This document shows positions 26,416 through 34,237 of a stretch of 64,000 nt of DNA, one piece after another. Origin of the DNA: CAVZTA01 sp963778025 (GTDB taxonomy: Bacteria > Chloroflexota > Limnocylindria > Limnocylindrales > CSP1-4); assembly GCA_963778025.1 (NCBI GenBank), contig CAVZTA010000003.1, forward strand, positions 124,001 through 188,000. Reading direction: 5' to 3'. The first letter of the stretch is position 1; each line of letters opens with the position of its first letter. A program made the position numbers and the translations under genes. The notes beneath the pieces were generated by a model, which had not been told where the DNA came from, made no database searches, and saw nothing but the letters and a program-made list of their open reading frames with translations.

Positions 26416-27861
26416 GGGACCACCTTCCAGCCCGGGCTCGGTCATCGACGCCGGATCCAGCAGCGCATCCAGGCGGTCAGGCGCGATCCCCCGTTCCGTG
26501 GCCAGCTCCCGGATCGTCCGACCCGTCTTGAACGCGTCCTTCGCCAGTGCGGCCGCCGCGTCGTAGCCGATCTCGGGCGCCAGCGCGGTCGCGAGCATCA
26601 GCCCCTGCTCGACGAGCGCCGGTCCGCGCTCGGTCGCCGCGAGCCCGTCGATCGTCCGGGCACGGAGGTTCGCCGTCGCCGCCGCGAGCAGCGTGATCGA
26701 CTCCAGCGTCACGAGCGCCGTGACGGGGAGCATCACGTTGAGCTCGAGGAGGCTGCCGGTCTGCGCGAAGCCGACCGTCGCATCGTTGCCCACGACCCGC
26801 GCGACGACCATCGTCAGGCTCTCGATGATCACCGGGTTCACCTTGCCGGGCATGATCGACGAACCGGGCTGCGTCTCGGGGACGGCGAGCTCCGCGAGCC
26901 CGGCGCGCGGGCCCATGCCCATCAGCCGGATGTCCGAGCCGATCTTCCAGAGCCCCAGAGCGATCGCCTTGACCGCGCCATGGGCCGCGATCACCGCATC
27001 GAGGGACGCCTGGGCGTGGAAGTGGTTGTCCGTCTCACGCACCGCGAGCCCCGTGAGCTCGGCCAGCCGGACCATCGCGCGGGCTGCGAACTCCGGGTGG
27101 CTGTTGATGCCCGTGCCCACCGCGGTCCCGCCCAACGGGAGTGCCAGCAGCTCGTCGCGCGCGGCCTGTGCGCGCCGGATCGCCTCCTCGGCCTGGCCGG
27201 CGTAGCCGCGGAACTCCTGGCCCAGCCGGATCGGCGTGGCGTCCTGGAGATGCGTCCGACCCGTCTTCACGACCGGCCAGAACTCGTCGGCCTTCGCGGC
27301 CAGGGCCTCCTGCAACCCGACGAGCGCCGGGATGAGCTCCTCGTCGAGCGCGACCGCCGCCGACAGCTGCAGCGCGGACGGGATGGTGTCGTTGCTGCTC
27401 TGGCAGCGGTTGACGTGGTCGTTCGGGTGGACCTTGGCGTCGGGGTCCGTCGCGCGCAGCGTCCCCGTCGCGAGGCGCGCGAGGACCTCGTTCATGTTCG
27501 TGTTGGTCGACGTGCCGGAGCCGGTCTGATAGACGTCGATCGGGAACTCGCGGTCGTGACGTCCCGCGGCGACCTCTGCCGCGGCTGCGGCGATGGCGTC
27601 CGCGACCGGTCGGTCCAGCAGACCGAGCCCGGCGTTCGTATCGGCGGCGGCGAGCTTGATGAGGGCCAGGGCGCGGAGGAAACGCCGGGGCATCGGCTGG
27701 CCGCTGATCGGGAAGTTGAGGACGGCGCGCTGCGTCGATGCGCCGTACAGCGCGTCCGCCGGGACCGCCATCTCGCCCATCGAATCGCGCTCGATGCGTG
27801 TGGCCGGGCGCGCCACATCGCTCGCCGAGGATCCGTCGCTCGCGGCCGTGTCGGTCGTCAT
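26404..27861 (-). CDS. fumC: Class II fumarate hydratase
   Basis: Converts fumarate and malate in the TCA cycle; cytosolic homotetramer. 485 residues, close to the usual 460-470. The family signature GSSIMPGKVNP is present, as are the TGSGTSTNTNMNEV and VHPNDHVNRCQSSND substrate-site regions and GRTHLQDATPIRLGQEF. ATG at 27861 (MTTDTAASDG) is preferred; an ATG 9 nt upstream is equally possible. It follows the sigma factor by 23 nt on the same strand, so it may be transcribed with it, although a functional link is not obvious. Confidence 0.93.
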   Translation of the reverse strand: MTTDTAASDGSSASDVARPATRIERDSMGEMAVPADALYGASTQRAVLNFPISGQPMPRRFLRALALIKLAAADTNAGLGLLDRPVADAIAAAAAEVAAGRHDREFPIDVYQTGSGTSTNTNMNEVLARLATGTLRATDPDAKVHPNDHVNRCQSSNDTIPSALQLSAAVALDEELIPALVGLQEALAAKADEFWPVVKTGRTHLQDATPIRLGQEFRGYAGQAEEAIRRAQAARDELLALPLGGTAVGTGINSHPEFAARAMVRLAELTGLAVRETDNHFHAQASLDAVIAAHGAVKAIALGLWKIGSDIRLMGMGPRAGLAELAVPETQPGSSIMPGKVNPVIIESLTMVVARVVGNDATVGFAQTGSLLELNVMLPVTALVTLESITLLAAATANLRARTIDGLAATERGPALVEQGLMLATALAPEIGYDAAAALAKDAFKTGRTIRELATERGIAPDRLDALLDPASMTEPGLEGGPAGG

Positions 27862-27884
27862 CGGCGGCATCGTACCGCCGCCGG

Positions 27885-28460
27885 TCAGCGGTCCGGTCCG
27901 GCCTCGTCCGCCTCGAGGAGCGTCCGGATGCGCAGTCGCGACCGGCACAGGAGCGCCCGGGTCGCCAGCTCCGTGCGGCCCAGCGACTCGGCGATCTCCC
28001 GGATGGCGAATCCGCGACCGGCAAGGAGCACGGCCGTGCGCGCATCGGGCGTCAGCGCGCCCAGCGCCTCGGCGACCGCGCGACCCCGCTCACGTCCCAG
28101 CGCGGCCGTCTCGGGAGACTCATGGTGGTCCTCGCTTCGCGGCAGGCGAGCCAGCCACCGACCGACGATCGAGATCCGCCGTCCGCGGCTGAGCACGAGG
28201 TTCGCCGAGACGCGGAACAGCCACGCCCGCACGTCGTCGAGCTGCTGGCCCTCGAGCAGCGAGCGATGAAGGCGCAGGAACGCCTCCTGGACGATGTCCT
28301 CCGCGTGGCCCGGATCGCGCGTCGCGTGCATCGCGAAGGAGTACAGCTCGCGCTGGTACTGCTCGAACGCGGCGCCCACGATCGTGCGCGCGTCGGCAGT
28401 CGAAGAAGACAGCGTGTAGCGGACGGGCTCGGGGCGAGGGGCGTCGTCCTCGACCGGCAT
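27885..28460 (-). CDS. ECF-type RNA polymerase sigma factor
   Basis: 191 residues. Region 2 is clear (YQRELYSFAMHATRDPGHAEDIVQEAFLRLHRSL), followed by RAWLFRVSANLVLSRGRR and a region 4 helix-turn-helix (LTPDARTAVLLAGRGFAIREIAESLGRTELATRALLCRSRLRIR). Directs transcription in response to the signal held by the adjacent anti-sigma factor. Start at 28460 has AGGG 5 nt upstream. A longer form from 28529 would overlap the anti-sigma stop by ATGA, but its 23 extra codons have poor third-position GC. The order anti-sigma then sigma is the reverse of the common one. Confidence 0.86.
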   Translation of the reverse strand: MPVEDDAPRPEPVRYTLSSSTADARTIVGAAFEQYQRELYSFAMHATRDPGHAEDIVQEAFLRLHRSLLEGQQLDDVRAWLFRVSANLVLSRGRRISIVGRWLARLPRSEDHHESPETAALGRERGRAVAEALGALTPDARTAVLLAGRGFAIREIAESLGRTELATRALLCRSRLRIRTLLEADEAGPDR

Positions 28461-28525
28461 CGTTCCCTGTGGTCCCCCCTGGAGCACCACCTTAATCGTG
28501 CCGCGTAGCGTCAACGGCCGCGCGG

Positions 28526-30232
28526 TCATGGTGCGGCCTCGTCGGCCACCCAGAGGGCGGCTCCCTCGGGTCGTCGGCCGCCGACCAGCAGGCGGTCGCC
28601 GATGACGGCACTGCCGAACACGATGCGACCTGCCGGCCCGTCGTCTCCGATCCGCTCCCAACCATCCGCTGCTGTCCAGCGCCAGACAGCCAGATCGTCG
28701 CCATCGCTCGTGAAGCCGATCGCGGCGTCGCCCACCGTCACGACATCCGTGAACGCGGCGGCGCCCCGGCCGGTGTTTGCCGGCACGGCCATCGGCCGCC
28801 ATCGCACGAGGTCGTCGGTGTAGTAGGCGATGGGGTGGCCGGCGCGGTCCGTCCCCACCGCGATGGTGCGGTCGCCGAGCGTCGTCACCGCGTCCAGCTC
28901 CCCGAGCCGGTCCAGACCGTCGCCCAGGTCGACGGCCGTCCAGGTCCCGATCCGCTGCCGGACCCAGGCGCGCGGATGGCAATGGGCCGCATCGGGCCGG
29001 CAGCGCGACCCGACGGCCACCGCGGTGCCGTCTGGTCTGACCGTCACGTCCTGCATCCCACCGAACGCGAGCCCCCGCGTCGCCTCGGCCAGCGGAGTGG
29101 CTGCCTCGACGCCACCGTCGAGCGGCGGCGACGTGTCGAGCGTCCAGGTCGCGCCATCGGCGGACGACCACGCGATCGCGAGCGCCTCGTCCTGTCGGAC
29201 CTCCGTGCCGACGGCGATGAAGCCATCGGGCCCGGTGGTGACGCTGGCGACCCACCCATGGACGACACCACTCGGGGCGTCGATCCGGTCCCACTGCGCG
29301 CCATCGGTCGAGGTCCAGATGATCGGGACGTAGTCGGTCCCCAGGCGAGCGTGACCGACCGCCACGAGCCTGTCCGCGCTGGCCGCCAGGCCCACGGCCG
29401 CCACGCCGTCTGCGCTGGGCGAGGCCAGCGCCGTCGCGTCCAGGACCCAGCCCCCACCGGTGGGATCGTCGCTTCGCCAGGCCGATGCGAGGCAGAGTCT
29501 GGGCGTCGCCGGCGTCTCGCACCGTCGACCGACCGCCACCGCACCACCGCGCCACGGCGCGACGGCCCAGATCGCGGCATCGCCGTCGAGCGCGGGCGAT
29601 GTGACCCGTGACAGTCGGCCCGTCAGCGCCGTGCTCGGCCCACCGACCGGTGGGAGCGATGGCGGCGCCGTCCTCGTGGGCGTCGAGGGTGAGCTCGACG
29701 GAGGACCGGAGGGAGCCGGCGAGGGCGCCGGCGTGGGCGACGCTTGCGGACTGCTCGTCGACGCCCTGGTCGAGGGGGATGGGCTCGTCGATGGCGCCGG
29801 GGATGCGCTCGCGGACGCGCTCGCGGACGCGCTCGGGGAGCCGCTGCTGATCGCGCCCGTCGTCACCCCGGTGGGCGATGGCCCGACCGTCGCGTTCGGT
29901 CCGGTCAACCAGCGCGTCCCGCCGCCGCCGACGGCGAGGACGGCTCCGAGTGCCAGCGCGGCCACGACGAGCACCGGACCCGGACCGCGGCGTCGCCCAG
30001 GGTCCTGCAGGATCCGCTCGCCGATGCGTTGCGGCGCGTCGAACATGGGCAGCCGCATGACCGTCGCGGCATCGAGCGCGAGCTCCCGTTGGAACTTGCG
30101 GCAGGCCGCACAGGTCGCGAGATGTGCGTCGGCCCGGGTCTGATCGGCGACACCCAGCGGCTCGTCGACGGCATTCGCGAGCAGCTCGCGAAGGGGCGCG
30201 CACTCGGGCGTCGGCAGGGCAGGATGCTCCAC
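28526..30232 (-). CDS. Anti-sigma factor: zinc-finger head, one membrane helix, extracellular beta-propeller
   Basis: 568 residues, GTG start. The cytosolic head carries a zf-HC2/ZAS motif (HLATCAACRKF, HxxxCxxC, about residues 37-44) that would hold the neighbouring sigma factor. A membrane helix follows at about 85-105 (VLVVAALALGAVLAVGG), then a Ser/Ala/Pro/Thr-rich stalk to about 195. The outside part (about 205-568) has at least five repeats of the type W-x-S-x-D-G-x-x-W (WTSTDGAQWDRI, WSSADGATWTLD, YYTDDLVRWRPM), the blade motif of sialidase/PSII-assembly-like propellers. It probably senses a surface or extracellular ligand. Two upstream boxes resemble an ECF promoter, so the pair may be self-regulated. 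Confidence 0.8.
   Translation of the reverse strand: MEHPALPTPECAPLRELLANAVDEPLGVADQTRADAHLATCAACRKFQRELALDAATVMRLPMFDAPQRIGERILQDPGRRRGPGPVLVVAALALGAVLAVGGGGTRWLTGPNATVGPSPTGVTTGAISSGSPSASASASASASPAPSTSPSPSTRASTSSPQASPTPAPSPAPSGPPSSSPSTPTRTAPPSLPPVGGPSTALTGRLSRVTSPALDGDAAIWAVAPWRGGAVAVGRRCETPATPRLCLASAWRSDDPTGGGWVLDATALASPSADGVAAVGLAASADRLVAVGHARLGTDYVPIIWTSTDGAQWDRIDAPSGVVHGWVASVTTGPDGFIAVGTEVRQDEALAIAWSSADGATWTLDTSPPLDGGVEAATPLAEATRGLAFGGMQDVTVRPDGTAVAVGSRCRPDAAHCHPRAWVRQRIGTWTAVDLGDGLDRLGELDAVTTLGDRTIAVGTDRAGHPIAYYTDDLVRWRPMAVPANTGRGAAAFTDVVTVGDAAIGFTSDGDDLAVWRWTAADGWERIGDDGPAGRIVFGSAVIGDRLLVGGRRPEGAALWVADEAAP
29802..29837. repeat. 12-bp tandem repeat in the anti-sigma stalk
   Basis: Three in-frame copies of GACGCGCTCGCG (first with T for C, last ending GGG) encode the Ser-Ala repeats of the stalk. 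Copy number can be expected to vary by slippage. Confidence 0.6.
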
Positions 30233-30239
30233 GAGGACC

Positions 30240-30268
30240 TACGACGCAGATGGGGCCGTCGCGTTACA
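30240..30268 (-). promoter_or_regulatory. Candidate ECF promoter of the anti-sigma/sigma unit
   Basis: Minus strand: TGTAACG (30262-30268), 15 nt, then CGTCGTA (30240-30246), 7 nt before the GTG at 30232. AAC-containing -35 and CGTC-type -10 boxes are typical of ECF sigma promoters. Autoregulation is inferred. Confidence 0.4.
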
Positions 30269-30289
30269 CCCCCTGGCGAACATCCTTCA

Positions 30290-31237
30290 TCATCGCTCCA
30301 GGGGACGGCTCCAGCGGCGGACGGTCGTCAGGCGATCGAAGCCGGCCGATGCGTACAACGCCTCCGACGCGACGTTCGTCTGGCGCGAGAAGACGACGGC
30401 GTCGATCGCGCCCAGCCGGCGCAGCAGCCGGAGGCCTTCGACGTTGACGGCCCGTCCGAGGCCGCGTCGCCGGTGCTCCGGGTGGACCCCGACCGGCTCG
30501 AACTCGCCGGCCCGGGCCACCGGGTCCCACCACACGAGCGTGAATGCGGCCAGGGACCCGTCCGGCGCCTCGACGACGAGATCGTGGTCGGCGCTGTAGC
30601 CCGGGAGATCGAGCAGCCGGGTGTGCTTCTCGACCGTCATCTTCGAGGGTGCGAAGGCTTCCCGATGCACGTCGACCCTCGCCTCGAGCTCCTCGGGCAG
30701 CCGGACCGGGCGGACGCGATAGCCCTCCGGCAGCGGCGCCTCCGGCAGCGGGCGATCGTCATCCAGCCGGCGATGGAACATCGAGTATTCGGGCTCGACG
30801 TCGGGTGTGAAGCCCGCGGCCGCGAGGTCCCCCTGGAGGGCGTCATCCGCGTCCAGGGCCCAGGTCAGGATCCGCGTGACGGGTGTCTCGGGCGCATCGG
30901 CGGCGGTGACCGACCACCACTGGACGCGCTCCACGAGCCAGTCGCCGATCGCGGCGACGAGCCCCCGACGATCGACCGGGGCCAGGTCGGCGCGGAGGAA
31001 CAGGTCCGCGGCGTCAGGGGGCATGAGCCACGCCCATGCGACCACCTCGCCGTCGCGCTCCCAAAGGCGGATCCGCTCGCGCCAGTCGGTGTCGAGCGGC
31101 GAGCTCGCGAGCCACCATGACACGTCGCCGGCCAGGACCTGGACCACCGGCCGCGCGATGAGCCAGGAGGCCGTGATCGCGGTCTGGATCGCGCCCAGGT
31201 CGGCCGGGCCGCGCCAGGGCCGCGAGGTGATGGGCAT
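30290..31237 (-). CDS. GNAT family N-acetyltransferase (tandem-domain)
   Basis: 315 residues, long enough for two GNAT folds. The C-terminal domain carries the acetyl-CoA loop VGVHPEHRRRGLGRAV and the ending LYASAGFDRLTT; the N-terminal half is a degenerate copy without a clear Q/RxxGxG/A. Substrate unknown. ATG at 31237 is supported by TAGCCT (minus strand, 31245-31250) 7 nt upstream, a leaderless arrangement, whereas longer frames run into the divergent flavin reductase gene. Divergent from flavin reductase with 76 nt between starts. Confidence 0.8.
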   Translation of the reverse strand: MPITSRPWRGPADLGAIQTAITASWLIARPVVQVLAGDVSWWLASSPLDTDWRERIRLWERDGEVVAWAWLMPPDAADLFLRADLAPVDRRGLVAAIGDWLVERVQWWSVTAADAPETPVTRILTWALDADDALQGDLAAAGFTPDVEPEYSMFHRRLDDDRPLPEAPLPEGYRVRPVRLPEELEARVDVHREAFAPSKMTVEKHTRLLDLPGYSADHDLVVEAPDGSLAAFTLVWWDPVARAGEFEPVGVHPEHRRRGLGRAVNVEGLRLLRRLGAIDAVVFSRQTNVASEALYASAGFDRLTTVRRWSRPLER

Positions 31238-31244
31238 GGGTCCA

Positions 31245-31307
31245 AGGCTAGCCGCAGGTGCCGCCGACCGCGGGCTCCCGGGGCGCTTGACCGTTCGTCC
31301 GTATCCT
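31245..31307. promoter_or_regulatory. Divergent leaderless promoters
   Basis: Minus-strand TAGCCT (31245-31250) serves the acetyltransferase, and plus-strand TATCCT (31302-31307) serves flavin reductase. Each ends 6-7 nt before the start codon, where transcription would begin, and neither gene has a Shine-Dalgarno sequence. Confidence 0.45.
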
Positions 31308-31313
31308 TCGCGG

Positions 31314-31853
31314 GTGGACATCCTCCCCGACGAGTTCCGACGCGTCATGGGCCATTTCGCCACGGGCGTGACCGTGGTGACGACGCTCGACGGCGACCGA
31401 CCGCAGGGCATCACCGTGAACGCCTTGTCGTCCGTGTCGCTGGAGCCGGCGCTCGTGATGGTCGCGCTCGATCGACGACGGTTCATCACGCCCACCGTTC
31501 GCTCGAGCGGCCGCTACGCGGTCAACATCCTGGATGAGGACCAGGATGCGCTGTCCGACTGCTTCGCGGGTGCGCCCGTCGAGCCGTCGCGTGAGGCGTT
31601 CTGCGGGGCGGCCTGGCGTCCGGGGACCACCGGTCTGCCGTTGCTCGAGGGCGCGATCGCGTCCCTGGAGTGCACGGTCGTCGAGACGTTCTCCGCCGGC
31701 GACCATGACCTGTTCATCGGACGGGTCGATGCGATGGCGGGATCGGTGCCCGGCCATGCCCTGCCGCTCATCTACTACCGCCGGCGGTATCTCCATCTCG
31801 AGGCCGAGGGATCGCACGCGGTCGCGGGCAAGCCCGAGAGCCGAGCCGGGTGA
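31314..31853 (+). CDS. Flavin reductase family protein (HpaC/RutF-like)
   Basis: FMN-binding split-barrel protein of 179 residues. Core motifs: FRRVMGHFATGVTVVTT, GITVNALSSVSLEPALVMVALDRRR, FAVNIL-like YAVNILDEDQ, and the end GHALPLIYYRRRYLHL. Such proteins supply reduced flavin to two-component monooxygenases. GTG start at 31314, immediately after a TATCCT -10. The reading frame extends far upstream but that part is antisense to the acetyltransferase. GTGA overlap with the hydrolase. No monooxygenase is in the same operon, so its partner is elsewhere. Confidence 0.85.
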   Translation: MDILPDEFRRVMGHFATGVTVVTTLDGDRPQGITVNALSSVSLEPALVMVALDRRRFITPTVRSSGRYAVNILDEDQDALSDCFAGAPVEPSREAFCGAAWRPGTTGLPLLEGAIASLECTVVETFSAGDHDLFIGRVDAMAGSVPGHALPLIYYRRRYLHLEAEGSHAVAGKPESRAG

Positions 31854-32764
31854 CGCTCCGGGTCCGGGCGAACGGCCTGGACATCGCCTACGACGCGTTC
31901 GGGTCGGGGCCACCGCTGGTCATGCTCCACGGGGCGACCTCATCGGGCCCGGAGGACTTCGGGCCGCAGATCCCGCTGTTCTCGAAGGCGTTCCGGCTGG
32001 TCCTGCCGCACGCGCGCGGGCACGGCGGCACGCGCTGGGATGCACGCGACGGCTTCGAGTACTCGTGGCTGGTCGATGACCTCGTCGCCTTCGTGGACGA
32101 GCTCGGCCTGGACACGTTCCACCTCCTGGGCTTCTCGATGGGCGCGATGACGGCCCTCCAGTTCGCGGTCCGCTTCCCGGCCCGGGTGCGGACGCTGGTC
32201 GTGGTCGGCATCACGACCCAGCGCGAGCCGCGCGCCTCGGTCGCGCGACGGCTCATGGACCCCGTGCGCGTCGACCGTGACGAGCCGGCCTGGGCCGCGC
32301 AGCTGGAGCGGCGGCACGGTCCGGGCCAGGGTGCCGGGGCGTGGCGCACGTTGCTGCCGGCGATCGCAGCGGACGTGGCACGGCAGCCGCTGCTGGGTCC
32401 GGCCGACCTTCGCCGGATCGACGCCCCAGCCATGGTCGTGTGCGGCGACCGCGACCAGTTCGTGCCGGTCGACCACGCGTGGGGCCTGAAGCGCCAACTG
32501 CCCGACGGCCGACTCTTCGTCGCACCGGACTGCCGGCACGAGGTGCTCACGCGACGACCGGGCTTGGCGAACGAGGCGCTGGCGTCGTTCTACCGGTCCA
32601 CGGCGACGGTCGCCACGGCCCGCGCCGAGGGCTACGACCCGGCCGCCACACCCGTCGTGACCCGGACGCGCCCCAAGGCCGAGGTCCAGGCCACGCTCGA
32701 CACCGAGGCCGCCGACGCCACCCCCGATACGACGTGGCTCCGCGACACAGGAGGACGCCCATGA
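31850..32764 (+). CDS. Alpha/beta-hydrolase
   Basis: 304 residues. Oxyanion-hole strand MLHGATSS, nucleophile elbow LLGFSMGAMTAL (catalytic Ser in GFSMG), acidic residue in VVCGDRDQFVPV and catalytic His in DCRHEVLTRRPG make a full triad. A C-terminal tail of about 50 residues (Thr/Ala-rich) is outside the fold. Substrate unknown; ring-cleavage or ester hydrolases of this type occur in aromatic degradation operons. It overlaps the flavin reductase stop (GTGA) and the EthD gene start (ATGA), so it is the middle gene of a three-gene coupled operon. Confidence 0.86.
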   Translation: MTLRVRANGLDIAYDAFGSGPPLVMLHGATSSGPEDFGPQIPLFSKAFRLVLPHARGHGGTRWDARDGFEYSWLVDDLVAFVDELGLDTFHLLGFSMGAMTALQFAVRFPARVRTLVVVGITTQREPRASVARRLMDPVRVDRDEPAWAAQLERRHGPGQGAGAWRTLLPAIAADVARQPLLGPADLRRIDAPAMVVCGDRDQFVPVDHAWGLKRQLPDGRLFVAPDCRHEVLTRRPGLANEALASFYRSTATVATARAEGYDPAATPVVTRTRPKAEVQATLDTEAADATPDTTWLRDTGGRP

Positions 32765-33075
32765 CCACGCTGCTGGCCCTGTACCGCCGACCCGAGGGCG
32801 GCGAGGATGCCGTCGAGACGTTCCGTCGCCGCTACCGTGAGGAGCACCTGCCGCTCGTCGCCGGGACGCCCGGCCTGCGCAGCACGACCGTCCAGGAGAC
32901 GACCGCGAAACTCCTGGGCGAGGACGTGATCCTCACCACGCGCATGGAGTTCGACGACCGGGCATCGCTCGACGCCGGCCTCGCCTCGGACGCGATGCGC
33001 GCCGCCGGCAAGGTCCTGCGTGAGATCGCCCCGGGCATCGTCACGCTGCTCGTCCTCGAGGACGCCGCCGACTGA
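32761..33075 (+). CDS. EthD domain protein
   Basis: Small cytosolic protein of 104 residues with the dimeric ferredoxin-like EthD fold: LLALYRRPEGGEDAVETFRRRYREEHLPLVAGTPGLRS at the start, followed by a DDRASLDAGLASDAM helix. EthD-family proteins accompany oxidative degradation enzymes, but no catalytic role is established. ATGA overlap with the hydrolase. Start at 32761 is forced by this junction and has GGAGG upstream. Confidence 0.82.
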   Translation: MTTLLALYRRPEGGEDAVETFRRRYREEHLPLVAGTPGLRSTTVQETTAKLLGEDVILTTRMEFDDRASLDAGLASDAMRAAGKVLREIAPGIVTLLVLEDAAD

Positions 33076-33088
33076 TCGTCGCCGCGCG

Positions 33089-33248
33089 TTTCCTGACATC
33101 GAACAGGGGAGGCGGCTGGCACTGCCTGGCCGTCCGACGCGCGACGGTGTGTCGACCACATCGAACAGCGCTGCGGTGCGTTCGCTGGGATCGAACGCAC
33201 GTCCGCCGAGACTTGCCGATCGAAGCCCGCCTGTTCGACCACATCGAA
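33089..33248. repeat. Cluster of five 15-bp motifs with TTCGA arms
   Basis: Read on the minus strand, five 15-mers begin with TTCGAT: TTCGATGTGGTCGAA (33234-33248), TTCGATCGGCAAGTC (33210-33224), TTCGATCCCAGCGAA (33181-33195), TTCGATGTGGTCGAC (33151-33165) and TTCGATGTCAGGAAA (33089-33103). Two are good inverted repeats with a 5-7 bp centre. Distances are 24, 29, 30 and 62. The region between the EthD and enoyl-CoA hydratase genes has no coding frame. The geometry recalls the array at 5343, with a different arm sequence. Confidence 0.55.
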
Positions 33249-33363
33249 GATCCGTCGCCGGGCGTCCGGCGGCGGCGCCGCGTGAACGGTGGGCCCGAAC
33301 GCGACCCGCGCTGACGCTACCCTGAGCCGGAACGCCGAGCCCGCGAGGGACCCAGGAGGGACC

Positions 33364-34170
33364 ATGGCCGACGACCAGGCGTCCGCGAAGCCGCTCGTCC
33401 GCGTCGACGTCCCGGCCCCGGGGCACGACGGCGTCGCGCTCGTCACCCTCGACCGGCCCGAGGCGCTGAACGCGCTCGACTTCGAGCTCCTTCGCCAGCT
33501 CGTCGTCGCCCTGCGGGCCCTCGATGAGGACGATGCCTGCCGAGCCATCGTCATCACCGGTGCGGGCACCAAGGCGTTCGCCGCCGGCGCCGACATCAAG
33601 GAGCTCGCCCTCCAGACGCCGGTCAGCCTGTTCGTCGAGGACCACTTCGGCCACTGGGACGAGCTCGGGCGGATCCGCAAGCCGCTCATCGCCGCGGTCC
33701 GAGGCCATGCGCTGGGCGGCGGCTGCGAGCTCGCGATGCTGTGCGACCTCCTCGTCGCCGGCGAGGACGCGCGCTTCGGCCAGCCGGAGATCCGCCTCGG
33801 GGTCATGCCCGGCGCGGGCGGCACCCAGCGCCTGACGCGCGCCCTCGGCAAGCCCAAGGCGATGGAGCTGATCCTCACCGGCCGCACGATCACCGCCGAC
33901 GAGGCCGACCGCCACGGCCTCGTGACGAAGGTCGTCCCGAGCGAGGCGACGCTGGACGAGGCCCTCGCCCTGGGCGACGCCATCGCGAAGATGCCGCCGG
34001 TCGCCGTCCTCGCCGCCATCGAGTCCGTCGACCGGGCCTTCGAGCTGCCGCTCCGCGAGGGTCTCGCCGCGGAGCGCCAGGCGTTCTTCGCCCTCTTCGC
34101 GACCGACGATCAGACCGAGGGCATGGCGGCGTTCGCCGAAAAGCGTGACCCCAGGTGGCAGGGTCGATGA
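33364..34170 (+). CDS. Enoyl-CoA hydratase/isomerase family protein
   Basis: Crotonase-fold enzyme, 268 residues (usual 255-270), hydrating trans-2-enoyl-CoA in beta-oxidation. First oxyanion strand AFAAGADIKELA and second RGHALGGGCELAMLCDLLVA are intact. The catalytic Glu pair is expected in GHALGGGCELA and FGQPEIRLGVMPGAGGTQRL, both of which have the Glu of true hydratases. ATG at 33364 has AGGAGGGACC just upstream. A TACCCT box lies at 33318. Plausible partner of the hydroxyacyl-CoA dehydrogenase and thiolase further on, for example as PaaF, but the exact substrate cannot be assigned. Confidence 0.88.
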   Translation: MADDQASAKPLVRVDVPAPGHDGVALVTLDRPEALNALDFELLRQLVVALRALDEDDACRAIVITGAGTKAFAAGADIKELALQTPVSLFVEDHFGHWDELGRIRKPLIAAVRGHALGGGCELAMLCDLLVAGEDARFGQPEIRLGVMPGAGGTQRLTRALGKPKAMELILTGRTITADEADRHGLVTKVVPSEATLDEALALGDAIAKMPPVAVLAAIESVDRAFELPLREGLAAERQAFFALFATDDQTEGMAAFAEKRDPRWQGR

Positions 34171-34237
34171 CCGCGCGAGGCGGCGGCATGCGACGATGGG
34201 CAGGAGGCGGGCGAGCCGTGGAGGCGGAGGGCGACCG

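Noticed and set aside
31287..31307. TTGACC with TATCCT as a -35/-10 pair before flavin reductase
   Set aside because: Spacing is only 9 bp. The -10 is kept as a leaderless promoter, the -35 is not.
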